Source: Labyrinthula sp. Ha | Lineage: Eukaryota > Sar > Bigyra > Labyrinthulida > Labyrinthulaceae | Assembly: GCA_015227615.1 (NCBI GenBank) | Contig: JAALGZ010000085.1 | Location: 1 to 64,000 of the forward strand | Direction: 5' to 3' | Length of the DNA: 64,000 nt | Part shown: piece after piece, positions 24,101-33,900 of the stretch | Position numbering within the stretch: position 1 is the first letter of the stretch | Layout: each line of letters begins with the position of its first letter | Notes under the pieces: generated by a model | What the model saw: only the letters and a program-made list of their open reading frames with translations | What the model was told of the DNA's origin: nothing | Database searches by the model: none | Made by a program: the position numbers and the translations under genes

Positions 24101-25293
24101 AGCTCTTGTATCTTTTTCTTTAACTCTTCTAGGACAAGTTTCTTTACAGGATATGGTTTGGACACAAAAGTGCTGCTTGTTGGATTTATTTCAACCCTCA
24201 TTGGAGTGAGGTCGTTGAATTCACATTTGGCTTCTTTGAATGCAAAAGCTGCTTTGAACTCCTTCATAACTTTCTCCAACTCAGCTGCCTGCTCTAAACT
24301 CAACGCTTTAGCTTCTACCAGGTCTTCAACTTCCTTTTCTATTTTGTTGTTTAGGAGCTGTTGCATTTTTGGAGTGTCAATGTGTGGTTTACTGGATGCC
24401 GCTCCCACTTCATATTCTCTTCTCAAAATTTCATCCGACAATTCATCCCGATAGTATGCATGCTCGGCGTAGCCCAGTACCTCTCCTTCCTCTGTTGGTC
24501 CTACTTCCTCCCCACTACTATCTGAAATTACTTCTGCAACCTCCCACTCTTCCATTTCTATCATGTATATTTCTGGGATATCGACTGGGTCTAAACTTTC
24601 CACTGTTGGAGATTCGTCATCACCAGCCACCACCACTACTCCCCCTTGATCACCAGCCTCTGGTACGGTCTTTGGACTGTCTTCCGATACCTCGTTTACT
24701 TGGCGCTTCTCAGATGCTCGAGGTTGCTGCGTATTTGGTTGATTATTTTGATATTGGAAATTTGGACTCCTACCATATCCTCCTCCGGTTTCTCTCTCTT
24801 TTTCTCGTTTCTTCAGCAAAGAACAGCCCTGCGCATAGTGACCGGTAGAAAAGCAATAGCCACAAAGGTTATTTTCTCTGGAATACGCTCTTCTCTTTTC
24901 CAATGGCAATCCTCTGGGTACGATATGCTTCTGACAACCGTTAGCTAAAGTAATTATTTTTAAGTCACTATTTTTAGGATAGGAAGCTGAAGAGATTGAT
25001 TTCTTCACTACACTTTGCTGAATGTGATCTGGTGAACTTCTTTTGGTCTTGGAAATCTTTTGATGTTGGAGAGCAGCACTTTGAATATCCCATGTCGAGA
25101 TTGATATCGCCGCTCTTCTCAAACCTCTCTTCAGTTGCTTGTACGTCTTCCAACCTTCCTCCGTCTGTCTCTCCTTCGCCCTACTACTGCCAAACTCGGT
25201 TGGGAGCCTCTTGATTATTTTTAGACACACTTCTTTTTCTATGCTTTTATTATCAAAATGAATTCCACGAAGTATTTTATCCGTTGCTTTCAA
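21181..25293 (-). CDS. Pol of the Ty3/Gypsy-like element (RT, RNase H, integrase)
   Basis: 1370-codon frame of the fossil element. Approximate residue order: zinc knuckle CGYCFSTGHYAQGC (about 144-157); RT (about 370-620) with a WLDD active-site box; RNase H beginning at GIFTDASDKYW; integrase with an H-H-C-C zinc-binding region (HGSVEEVVHILNKYKF...LCLHC), catalytic DF...STDNGSHF...E, and a GPYIVTEI-type GPY/F module near the C-terminus. Together these copy RNA to DNA and integrate it. It abuts the gag-like frame with only 3 nt between. Confidence 0.85.
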   Translation of the reverse strand: MKATDKILRGIHFDNKSIEKEVCLKIIKRLPTEFGSSRAKERQTEEGWKTYKQLKRGLRRAAISISTWDIQSAALQHQKISKTKRSSPDHIQQSVVKKSISSASYPKNSDLKIITLANGCQKHIVPRGLPLEKRRAYSRENNLCGYCFSTGHYAQGCSLLKKREKERETGGGYGRSPNFQYQNNQPNTQQPRASEKRQVNEVSEDSPKTVPEAGDQGGVVVVAGDDESPTVESLDPVDIPEIYMIEMEEWEVAEVISDSSGEEVGPTEEGEVLGYAEHAYYRDELSDEILRREYEVGAASSKPHIDTPKMQQLLNNKIEKEVEDLVEAKALSLEQAAELEKVMKEFKAAFAFKEAKCEFNDLTPMRVEINPTSSTFVSKPYPVKKLVLEELKKKIQELTDMGMIYREPNPFFSSPVMMLPKPRKPTEYRMVVDLRKVNKNCLPTGLGLPDLEAQLGWLNGNECWFGSFDGLSGFDYLKMEETSYKYFGMVTPLGTYCMRMAPQGFRNTLQVYQERLVNEVLTNSEGDSIFGAGALRWLDDTLLYHNSFAGYLQLLGTFLKNCIQKKFKLNLDKCDLIQSKTKWCGRILEKGHWKYDSSYFAKIIKLPRPQTLGQLQDVAYVSTWLSDSLPNLSKNKGHLNTRMREIEENIKLEKGKKMRKDARKKVDIGKWWREEDQVEFQKFLQIIEGCQEKKLKTFEADGQMGIFTDASDKYWSSVLASFSGDGWEPIFFVSGEFTQSSRFWSITDKEIYPIIRTLRRYRFLLINVTRKIKIFTDHMNVKHLMSSPRDLKQSSFGRIQRWILTVQEFDVEVYHIGGQYNVLADLLTRWGYLGSTAGTETEIMPTTDDYNWTLTWKGITFLVREKDIELEKKKIVNIRKEKGQSFVGLIENKQEGWRFDPESVSFIEARVGRNFPKNKIKWKDLSVKELLNLQKQDKIKSTVHVNSSEDGLYRNKAGEILIHPQHVERFLVLAHQISKHGSVEEVVHILNKYKFQGMNKSDVIMLASKLKRLCLHCDKDLKLERRIYKEIPHAVDSSELLLYSDFMKVYSGYLLVLVEDISRKVLMIYDPSPSAHVVVNGLVRWRAEHGMPSRFKLSTDNGSHFCNQIVSEFNSIYGGQHHFSVVYSPWSNGFIEVMNRYILRYLRQPCSEYNLDRDQWYELVDLVTDVINNTPTRKGFTPNELTSIFGRKNEMVAEPARELKPFPLINSTNKIIFPKNPARFIDLCHKLLSEIENRRRAIFPVIVEDRRRKREYVNRKFKASQVQFAPGDFVLMSNIGTQRAQGKLHLRWLGPYIVTEILGTTTYKVKSIDGKSYVAHAQRLSLYETQPTDFRISDQVKAAFYYNQGVYEVHKLLDIRRSIGGFEALL

Positions 25294-25296
25294 GAA

Positions 25297-26118
25297 TTAT
25301 CCCATAGAAGCTGAAGGGCTTCCTAAGTTCTTCCACTGGATACTTTCTACTTCTCTTATCACTATTTTGGACCTGCTGCGATCCTCATTCCTTTTTATTT
25401 TTATCAAGTATTTCAAGATCTTAGCCTGGACTGTCACATCAAAACCTTCCTCAACCAAGTCAACCTTCACCTCATTGGTCAAACATAAAGACAAGTCCGC
25501 TACTGATAGACCAAAGCGGCGTCGCACCACCGTGACCTCATAAATATCATATTCTGCGATGAACTTTGAAACTACTGGGGGATCAAGATTAGACAAGATT
25601 GGCTTATCCTTATATCTTTCCTCCCTAGCTCTACCTTTAGCTTCATTTCTAATTAGAGTGGGCACGGGTTGAACTCCCGTTTCCTCTTCTTCACTGCTGG
25701 AGCTACCGCTTGGCGAACTTTCTTCTAGATTCGGCTGCTCATGATATGGATTAAATGGTGTACGAATATTGGAAGGAGTGGTGTAGCCTATTGGACTATT
25801 TGCGGAAGGTAGGTCTACACCGCGTCGTAGAAGGTCCAAGCTTCGTCTTATCTCTTCCCATTCCTGCCTTGACAAAGTGACTGTATCACCTTGTACCCCC
25901 CCCCCTTCTGGGGTGGGATTTACTACTGCTGAATCAGCTGATATTCTACCCTCAACTGGTTGGGTTTCTTCTACTATTGATGTGCTAGCTGCTACCGAAA
26001 CGTTATTTGGTTCTTCCGCTCTTTCTTCTGTATTTGTAGGGGCGGTTCCACCAGTTCTACGTTCACTGGCGCCGGTCCCCAATCTACTGGATCTTCTTAA
26101 CATTCTTCCTTCACTCAT
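25297..26118 (-). CDS. Gag-like frame of the Ty3/Gypsy-like element
   Basis: 273-codon frame immediately upstream of pol in the element. It has an acidic/serine-rich central region and a lysine-rich C-terminal half. No recognised gag fold can be assigned by eye; the call rests on position between the 5' LTR and pol. It starts about 50 nt inside the 5' LTR. Confidence 0.65.
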   Translation of the reverse strand: MSEGRMLRRSSRLGTGASERRTGGTAPTNTEERAEEPNNVSVAASTSIVEETQPVEGRISADSAVVNPTPEGGGVQGDTVTLSRQEWEEIRRSLDLLRRGVDLPSANSPIGYTTPSNIRTPFNPYHEQPNLEESSPSGSSSSEEEETGVQPVPTLIRNEAKGRAREERYKDKPILSNLDPPVVSKFIAEYDIYEVTVVRRRFGLSVADLSLCLTNEVKVDLVEEGFDVTVQAKILKYLIKIKRNEDRSRSKIVIREVESIQWKNLGSPSASMG

Positions 26119-26166
26119 AATTTACTACTTTTATTATTGTAGGCACTTCTAATCGTATTGAATTCA

Positions 26167-26640
26167 ATATGGAGTGTTAGTATAGGTTTATACTTGTTTA
26201 GAATATTTTTCTTGTAAGTTTGCTTTGTCTTTTGATTGTCTTAGAATTTTTACCTAAATCTTCTGATTCTTCTCTTCTAATTTGCTAGGAAAAGTCGACA
26301 CAAGTTCTTTTCTACCTTTTTAACTATTGAGTTAGTGTCTACTTAGTACTCCCTCTAAAACTTCTAACTGAAACAATTTCTACAGCTAACTAATACACTA
26401 TTATATTCTAGTTTTTTCATACTGTAACTCCCTGCTTTTTTTCTCCTCTTCTTACCGGTATTCTTCCAATTAGCTATATTTACAATTTGAAATACACATC
26501 ACGTGATTACATTCACCATTCCACGTCATCACTTTAAATGCAGATGTCGAAATGCAAACTTCGTAAATATAATAAACCGCAAAACAGACGTCCACAAAAC
26601 CTACGAGCGCGAACACATACCGAATTTCTACATATATCCA
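26167..26640 (-). repeat. LTR (5' LTR of the Ty3/Gypsy-like element)
   Basis: About 474 bp, matching 18698-19172 with roughly 4% difference. CACA follows directly. Confidence 0.85.
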
Positions 26641-26644
26641 CACA

Positions 26645-27754
26645 CAACGAGAAGGGAAATCAAATTTGAAAGGGAAACAAGGATTCCGAAAAATTCCGGG
26701 AACTCTTCCCGAATCTCAACCATTCAAGTAAGAATAAATGTTTTTGTATGTATCACTTCCTAAGCCTATAAATTCCACTTTAAGGAACGGCAATGTACAC
26801 TTTATGTTATGAAATTTGCAACTTTGAGAGATCACCACTATTTTTTCTTTGATAACTTATGTTTACTTGGAATTCTTTGCGCTTGTTTACAAGACTAGAA
26901 GTAATATCCTCAACAAGTTACATATCTACAAACTCTGAACCTTAATAGATTCAGTTTAATATATATATTCTTTTTTGAAAACTGAATGAAGTAGGAGATT
27001 TCATTTTCATTTTTTATTTTATTTTGTTTTTTATAGCTGGAACCAATAGAAGTAATTATATTGCTCTATTGCGTTGAGTTTTACATTCTTTTTTTCTGAA
27101 GTAATTGAAGGTTTTAAACTATTATCTAGTAAAATATATTGAGGTATTTAGCTCATAAAATATATGAAATATACATTTTATACCTGTCTTCTCTAATTTC
27201 GATAATAAGATAAATTATTGTAAATTAAAATTCAGGAGTTGCTATTCGGGTGAAATGAGGATATATTCCAGCTGATATTTAAAACTGTGTGGTTAAAGCG
27301 GATTTAATAAAGCTGCTAGTTATCATTATTATAATCCAATGAATAAAAATAAAGTTAACAAAAATATTATCTCGCGTTTATAAATAATAATTATTCGAAA
27401 ATGATATCTATACATCAATGTTTGGCTTTAGTTTTAAGTGTATTGTTTGGTTTTATTAATGAATGAGAAGAATGCCCAGAGAAAAGTTTTATGGATACAT
27501 AGATATAAGTTTTGTACGACAGTTTTTTAACACAGTTTAGATATGGGAGATTTTGAAGCAGATTAAGGTAAAATGTGTAATAAAATCAGAAGACTTGTTT
27601 TCTGGTTCTTGTTCTGTTTACAAATTGATTTGAAATATGAAAAATAGACAGAACGCTTAAATTAATTAAAAATGTTCTATTTTAGAACTACATAACCTAC
27701 AAAGTCTGATAGTATTTATATATCAAAAACTCGTTTTTGTTCTTGCTACTTTTT
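26645..27754. other. Intergenic region
   Basis: AT-rich; no gene seen between the LTR element and receptor paralogue C. Confidence 0.5.
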
Positions 27755-28870
27755 CTAGTTTAATAAAGTACAAAGTATAGGAAAAGCAATACCTAAAATA
27801 AAATATAAGAATATAAATACCAAGTTGTATGGGTGTAAGATAAGCAACTGAATATTCTGCTCCAGGAATTAATATTATACATAGAAAAAATATAATTCCA
27901 TTTATATAATATGCGGAGAGAATAAAGTTTGTTCTAAAAGTGCGTTGAATTAAGCTTTGGATATTAAATGTTCTTGAATATGTTGTTTCCTTTCCTAAAG
28001 AAAGCCCTTTATCTTGAGCATTATTTATTCGTGCTTCAGAAAGTAATTTTAAATCTTTTAAAAGTGAACCAAGAACAATATTTGTAATTACAACAAAGTA
28101 TACTGCAGCAAGTAGTATAAGAATATGTAAAGCAAACTGAAATTTCCATAATGTTCTCATTGTATCAAATGTAAACTTATTTTCTTCTTTATTAAAATAT
28201 ATATATATAAATTGTTGGTAATATGAAAGTAAAAGAAAATGCAAATATATAAATTAAAAAAAAGAAAGGAAACCTGATATTTGAGTAGGTTTTCAACATC
28301 TATTCCACAAAATTTAACTCTAAGTGAATACATTAACTCTGCTTTTCCTATGTGATATTTTGCATACTTGTAGAAATAAGAACCTGTAAAAGAATTCATT
28401 AAGACTATAAAAACATCAAATACAAGTGAAGTAGGAGCATAATATGGATAAGCTGCCTTTTCTCCTATAATAACTTTCATGGTTGCGTAAATTAATCCTA
28501 TAAAAAGTGCTCCAATTTTTAATAGTTGAAAACTTTTATCTCTTTTTGGAGGAAAATAAACCACAATTTCAAGACAGAACAAGTTTATAATTATTCCTAA
28601 TATGAAAACTGATTTCAAAAGAGCTTCATTTCCAGCACAAGGTGCAGCCTTGTACAAAATAGCACGAAATTCTTTGAAAGAAGTTTCATTTCCATCACCA
28701 AAATTGTTTCTGAAGAGTTCTTCAGCCCCAGTTCCACCAGCAAGGTTAGGAACAAAGTCTAATAGAGGAACCCACCCAGATTCGCAGACACATTCGTCTT
28801 CTACACATGTTCCATGGGCTCCACATAGTTTGTGGTTTGATTCTACTTCTCCTGTTATAGTCAAATACAT
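27755..28870 (-). pseudogene. EGF-motif seven-transmembrane protein, paralogue C (frame-disrupted)
   Basis: Third member of the receptor family: EGF-like CGAHGTC...DECVCESGW near residues 16-34, the GEKAAYPYY loop and seven hydrophobic segments. The 5' half (28870 to about 28260) and 3' half (about 28195 to 27821) are in different frames. The short piece between them (around 28200-28255, FSFTFILPTIYIY) matches paralogues A and B only in the third frame. Two indels are therefore implied, at a T8 run (28256-28263) and an AT dinucleotide run (about 28196-28209). Both are sites of easy slippage, so a sequencing error is as likely as decay. A 28-nt intron (27793-27820) and a 38-nt last exon (27755-27792) match the paralogues, ending FPILCTLLN. 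Confidence 0.7.
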
Positions 28871-29900
28871 TGGTCCAAATCTTTCTTTCGTAAACAGTTG
28901 GTTTAACTGAAATGTATAGCTGCACTGAAAATATCACAGATATCCCAGCATATATATGACTGTATTAGAATTAAGTTACACAATAAATAGAGTATTATAT
29001 TTATAAATTCTAATATTTGTGTTATATTATATTGATATTTTTGTATTTTAAACTTATTTAATTGGGACTAATATAAATTCTTACTGAAACAAACTGGTAC
29101 AATATTTCCGTGATAGAATAGAAATAACTATTTATAATTGAGTTATCTTTGCTAGTTATGGTAATACTTTATTACGGTAATTCACGGTATTTTTGTTAAG
29201 AAATCATATATATAAATAGTAGTTTATTGTACCCAACTTAATAATTAACTATAAGAAGTTTACTATAATTAATATTTTTATGAAAATAAGAAAAGAACTA
29301 TTTTCTAATATATTTATTTTTTTATATTAATAACCAGAATATTTTATTAATTATTTATTAAAACTAAGAGAATTATAATAATAGTTTAATTAGAAGAATG
29401 AAAAGAAGAATGTATATAATCGAAAATATGAGTATAGAAACTAACTTCTAAATATCATTCACAATCATTTATTTTGGTATATCCTTCACAAGTAATGATG
29501 TTTAAAAGCAACCACTCACCCATACCCATGATTAAATACCGTCCTTACATCTTGCCACCAATTCTTTGTTAGTGGGGGTATTTTATCTCCCAGGGGTTGC
29601 CGTGAACCAGAGATTTGTCCAAAAAATTCTTCATTTTGGAATTTTGGTCCATTAAAAACCAGAAGAAATAGTTTGTTTTAAACCGCAAGCGCGTATTGAG
29701 ATGAATATTGACTTAACCCAGTCTGCAACTGATCTTATTCATGAAGACTCCGCAAGATGGAATAACACCCTCTTTAGGGCAGTCCAGTAAAATTAGGACG
29801 ATCCAAACGCTAAATTTACAGAAAAACCATATGTGCTCCAACTTTCTTGAATAAATTGCTCAATAACTATGACTTAGTGGAGTAAAAACGACGATACTGG
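28871..29900. other. AT-rich intergenic region
   Basis: No gene recognised; 28950-29450 is extremely AT-rich. Confidence 0.5.
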
Positions 29901-30059
29901 CCTCAAGGATTATTTGAATACACAGTTCGACAGAAGTACTATTGACAAACTAAAGGAAGAACACAATAAAAAACGTGGGAGTAGGAGTAAATAGGTTTAA
30001 CTGACCGATAGCTTTAGAAAATCTGAAAGCCATACAAGATCTGTATTGATCTCTCTACT

Positions 30060-30960
30060 AAAGAAGAATCAGCCACCGAGCTTGTTACGAAGTGAAGCGT
30101 TTAGGAAACTAAGGGATGCAGAATGTCTTGTTTGTGAGAATACTATGAGTACTTACATTAAACGTGCGGAAAATATATTTACAGAGAAGATCAGAAAAGA
30201 AGTCTAAGAAGATTTATTTTTCTTAATCATCGATGGTTGTGCTCATTAAGGGTACTTCTCTAATGGGGTCTATTTATGCTTTGAAAAGATGAACAAGATG
30301 ACTTTCCGCTTTATTGGAACGCTTCTCTTAACAAGAAAAACCTAGAGAGCAAGTGACATTGTTGCTTTCATCAAGGTTTTGATGGAGGAATTTAATCTCG
30401 AGGAGGATGGGCCTATTACTATTTCCACTGATAATACAAATACTAGCAAAAAAATTACATAGACCTTGGCACACATCTTGTAGGTTGCATTTGTCATCCC
30501 GCGACTGTAGGTGCTAGAGCTTACATCAAATCTCATGACAATGTAGACCAGCCTTTACACAAGGTGCAAATTCTTTTTCGCAAGATAGAAAAAAGAGATT
30601 AACATCAGATCTTAGATATTTTACCCTAAGGTACTAATTCTTACCAAGATAATAGACTAGATTGGGAAATTCCCTATGATGGAAAGGTATCTTGACATTT
30701 AGATGTTAGGTGTAGGTCTTGATGAATATGACATTGGTAATCTTGTTCTGAGACAGGATGAACGAAAAGTTCTGAAAAGATGTCTTAAGTCTCTTCCTAT
30801 CTACCACCATGACAGAAGTACTGTGCAAAAAGGAAAACGCAGTTTTGGTGAAGATAAGACAGTTGTTTCTTATCTATTAAGAGATCTTGTAAATGATCCA
30901 TCTATGTGTAAGGAACTTGAAGATGGTGTGAAAATGTTGGCTGAGTTTTCTAACTTTTGA
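30060..30960 (+). pseudogene. hAT-like transposase relic
   Basis: Interrupted plus-strand coding remains include DLFFLIIDGCAH, IVAFIKVLMEEFNL and ITISTDNTNTSKK, followed by a CICHPATVGARAY stretch. This order resembles the catalytic core of hAT transposases (LxxDGxS, then SDNAxN, then CxxH). A clean 85-codon frame at 30703-30960 follows. Numerous stops and frame changes; no terminal repeats seen. Family assignment is tentative. Confidence 0.35.
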
Positions 30961-33900
30961 GCTAGGGTATTTAAGGATCATTGAAAACAGGAAGATAAAC
31001 TCAAAAATGAAGAACATTAATTTATGCTCAGGTCAAGAGTAGAACCTGGTGAGGAATGAGCCGATATTTCATCCTTTGGCTCTTAGATTTCAATCTCAGA
31101 AGCTATGATTCTGAGACAAAATATCAATTAAAGCTTAAATCATCCTTCCTGGTGACCCTATAATACATAACGGCTTTGTTTAATGCAGTACAAACCCTTG
31201 CACTATCCTAAGGTTTCATTCTATAAATTAGCGCTCGGCACTACCAGTGCATCCACTCGACTCTGTACTTACAGAACTCGCTCCTCAGACTAGAGAAAAG
31301 ACAAGAAACTCTAGCTACACAGGTTTAAACTTCATTCACGCAATTTTTGAAATATAAAAAGCTTATATAGCCAATTCAATCCAATTTTTACTGAAAAACT
31401 AAGTATTATATTGCCTGCTGCTTTAAATAGGGTCGATTTTGCAGAGAAGAATTATGAAGACCTGATGCATTCTGGCATTCATTTTGCTGCTGAATAATCA
31501 ATTATATATTTTGATTATGGGGAAAAGATGAAAAGAAAATCTAGAGGCGGAAGAAGATTCACTTTAGGGAATTTGCTCCAATAACAAAGATGTCATTAAA
31601 TGCGATGCAGAAGCTGACATCTGAACTTTAATATCATTCAGAAGACTTTTCTTTTCTTCTCTTAAATAAGTATTGTAATAGAATAGTTTATCCATAGATT
31701 TAGCAGCTGTTTGACATGCTTAATGCTTAGGAATGAGGTTTGGTTCAGCAAGAAAAGTAGATTTACTTTGGCTAACTTGTGAACAGCATGAAATATATGA
31801 GGTTTCCACTACTATCGACTACTCAGTGATAATTAAGCTATTTCTTGGCCTCCGTTACCAGCTTCCCACTATGGAGATTCGACATGCTCCCGTGAGAGCC
31901 CACTAGAGCATCACTGTTGGCAACAGATGAGTTTGTTAGGAACACTGTAGTCATGTTAAGGTGAAACAAGATTTATCTCTTACAAAGTATCTTACACTAA
32001 ATCTGGAGCTAAAGTCTTCAAGTTGAGCCAAATGGTGGGGGTTATTGTTAGCTTTTCCACAAAAAAACAATTCTCCTGGGGCCTCAATGAAATCTTGCTT
32101 ATTTAACCTAGATGCTAAGTTAATGAGCAACCCACAGTTGTGTTCAATCAACTTTCAAATTGCACAGCTTGTTGAATTATTTTGCTAAAGTACCAAGATC
32201 TACACAGATATATAACTGTCGTTAAAAAATTGTGCTGCATTGATGGTAAATAAATATTAGTTCATTGTTAAGAGCCGTATTCGACTCCATCGATTAAGAT
32301 TGATTTCAATGTAATTGAAACTTAACTACAAAAAACCATTGAAAAAACCACGATATTTCTCTATAACTGCCAAAATCATATCATCACAATGGCTGTTTAT
32401 TTAATTCAAGTAAGACGAAGTTTGCACAAATGAAAAGAAAGCACAATGACTATTGAAATTTAAGGTTTAATTAAGTTAGAAAATTTAAGAAAATCAACAT
32501 ATTATTTTCCAACCTCTCTGAACGTATTTAAATAGCAGTATTACTTATCCGTCTTGGCTTAAGTCCGAACATGTTTGTAATTTATGTCTTGTGATATTTT
32601 CAAGATTCATTCTTAGAGGGAATTAACTAATGATTGAAGGGTTCTTTTCCTTGAAGGAAACTAGATACCGGTAAAGCCAAAGTGGCTATTAAATCGACAC
32701 AAAATTCTAAGGGCCGATTTTTAGTATGATTAGTGAGAAATAGTCACATTTTACCGATAACTGCGAGTCACTTCTGAGGACCATTCATTTTTAAAGGTTA
32801 GGTACCACAGTATACTCCATATTGATATACATTTGGTGATAATTCAATGGTAACTTCCAAATCAGGTTCAATATAATTAGTGGATCCTTTGTTCACCCTC
32901 GGATTTTTTAAATTATTCAGGTTTAATCCTCTAAATTCGATGTTATAACGAGTTCCATGTTATTGAAACTATTTGCTATACTAATAATTTCTTCTTTAGT
33001 ACCTGAAGCGTTTTTTGACGTCTCAAGATGCTGTTGTGTCGACGTTTTATTGATCAGACATGCAGATTGATCCAATGAAACTGAGATCAAATAGAAAAGA
33101 ATCACATGGACGAGAGCTCCCAATCATTGATGACTCTATAATTTTTCAGCTATATTTGAAAGTCTTCGAGCGGTATATCCTATTCATTCTTCATAGGGTA
33201 CTATTTACTGCTGCCTAGAAATGTCCCACATTTTTTCTTGATTAGGAATACGGAGGAGATATAGTGCGATAGATATGTTCTAATTTCAAGTAGTATATTA
33301 AAAAAATAAAAATATTTAGCACCGTGGGTAAAACACATTAACTTGGAGGAAACGCAAATCTGTTTTATATTTCCATGAGTAATTATCATAGTCCTATATT
33401 TGTAAGATCATAGCGTACCAGATTGTAGTGTCTTTTTATTAATGTTGATTAAGGCCGAAGCTTCGATGGGAAAATAATTCAAACGGAGTCATCTCAATGC
33501 TTTTATCCAGGTTGAATATGTAGTAGAAGAAAAAATTGATAAGGATATGGACACAAAAAAAGACAACTAATTGAACAAGGGAAATCTTAATTTTCTGGAT
33601 CCCACAAGAAAGATAGTGGCAGCCACTCGTATGTTGGAAGCTTTATTTGGCATTTGACTGAGGGTAAATGAGGTTGAAAGCATGAAATATATTGATGATA
33701 CAGGTAAGCAATGTTTACTACAGAATAATGAATAAAAATTTTAAGACTGGATACTTCAAGCATAATATTGCATAATCCTTTACTCAGGTAAGATATATTA
33801 ATTCTGACTCAATAGTACGTGAAAAAAATCAAGGATTCCTCCATAGATTATGATTGGTTTTGTAAGGTACAAAAGGTTAAATGAAGCTTTGGTTCAGATA

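Larger units (their letters stand above)
18698..26640 (-). mobile_element. Ty3/Gypsy-like LTR retrotransposon carrying an MT-A70 methyltransferase frame
   Basis: Fossil LTR element, sense strand minus. Both LTRs are present and CACA flanks both ends (18694-18697, 26641-26644), a likely 4-bp target duplication. Parts in element order: 5' LTR; gag-like frame (26118-25297); a long pol frame (25293-21181) with a CX2CX4HX4C zinc knuckle, reverse transcriptase, RNase H, and an integrase with HHCC, DDE and a GPY/F-type C-terminal module; a degraded stretch (about 20050-21180) with an aspartic-protease-like ILGNNWL signature; an MT-A70 frame; 3' LTR. RT-RNaseH-integrase order and the GPY module indicate Ty3/Gypsy. 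LTRs differ by roughly 4% by eye, so insertion is fairly recent. Gag and pol frames look long and open; overall there seem to be only a few breaks, all 3' of pol. Confidence 0.85.

Noticed and set aside
23727-24848. Several plus-strand frames of 60-160 codons
   Set aside because: Shadows of the pol frame on the minus strand.
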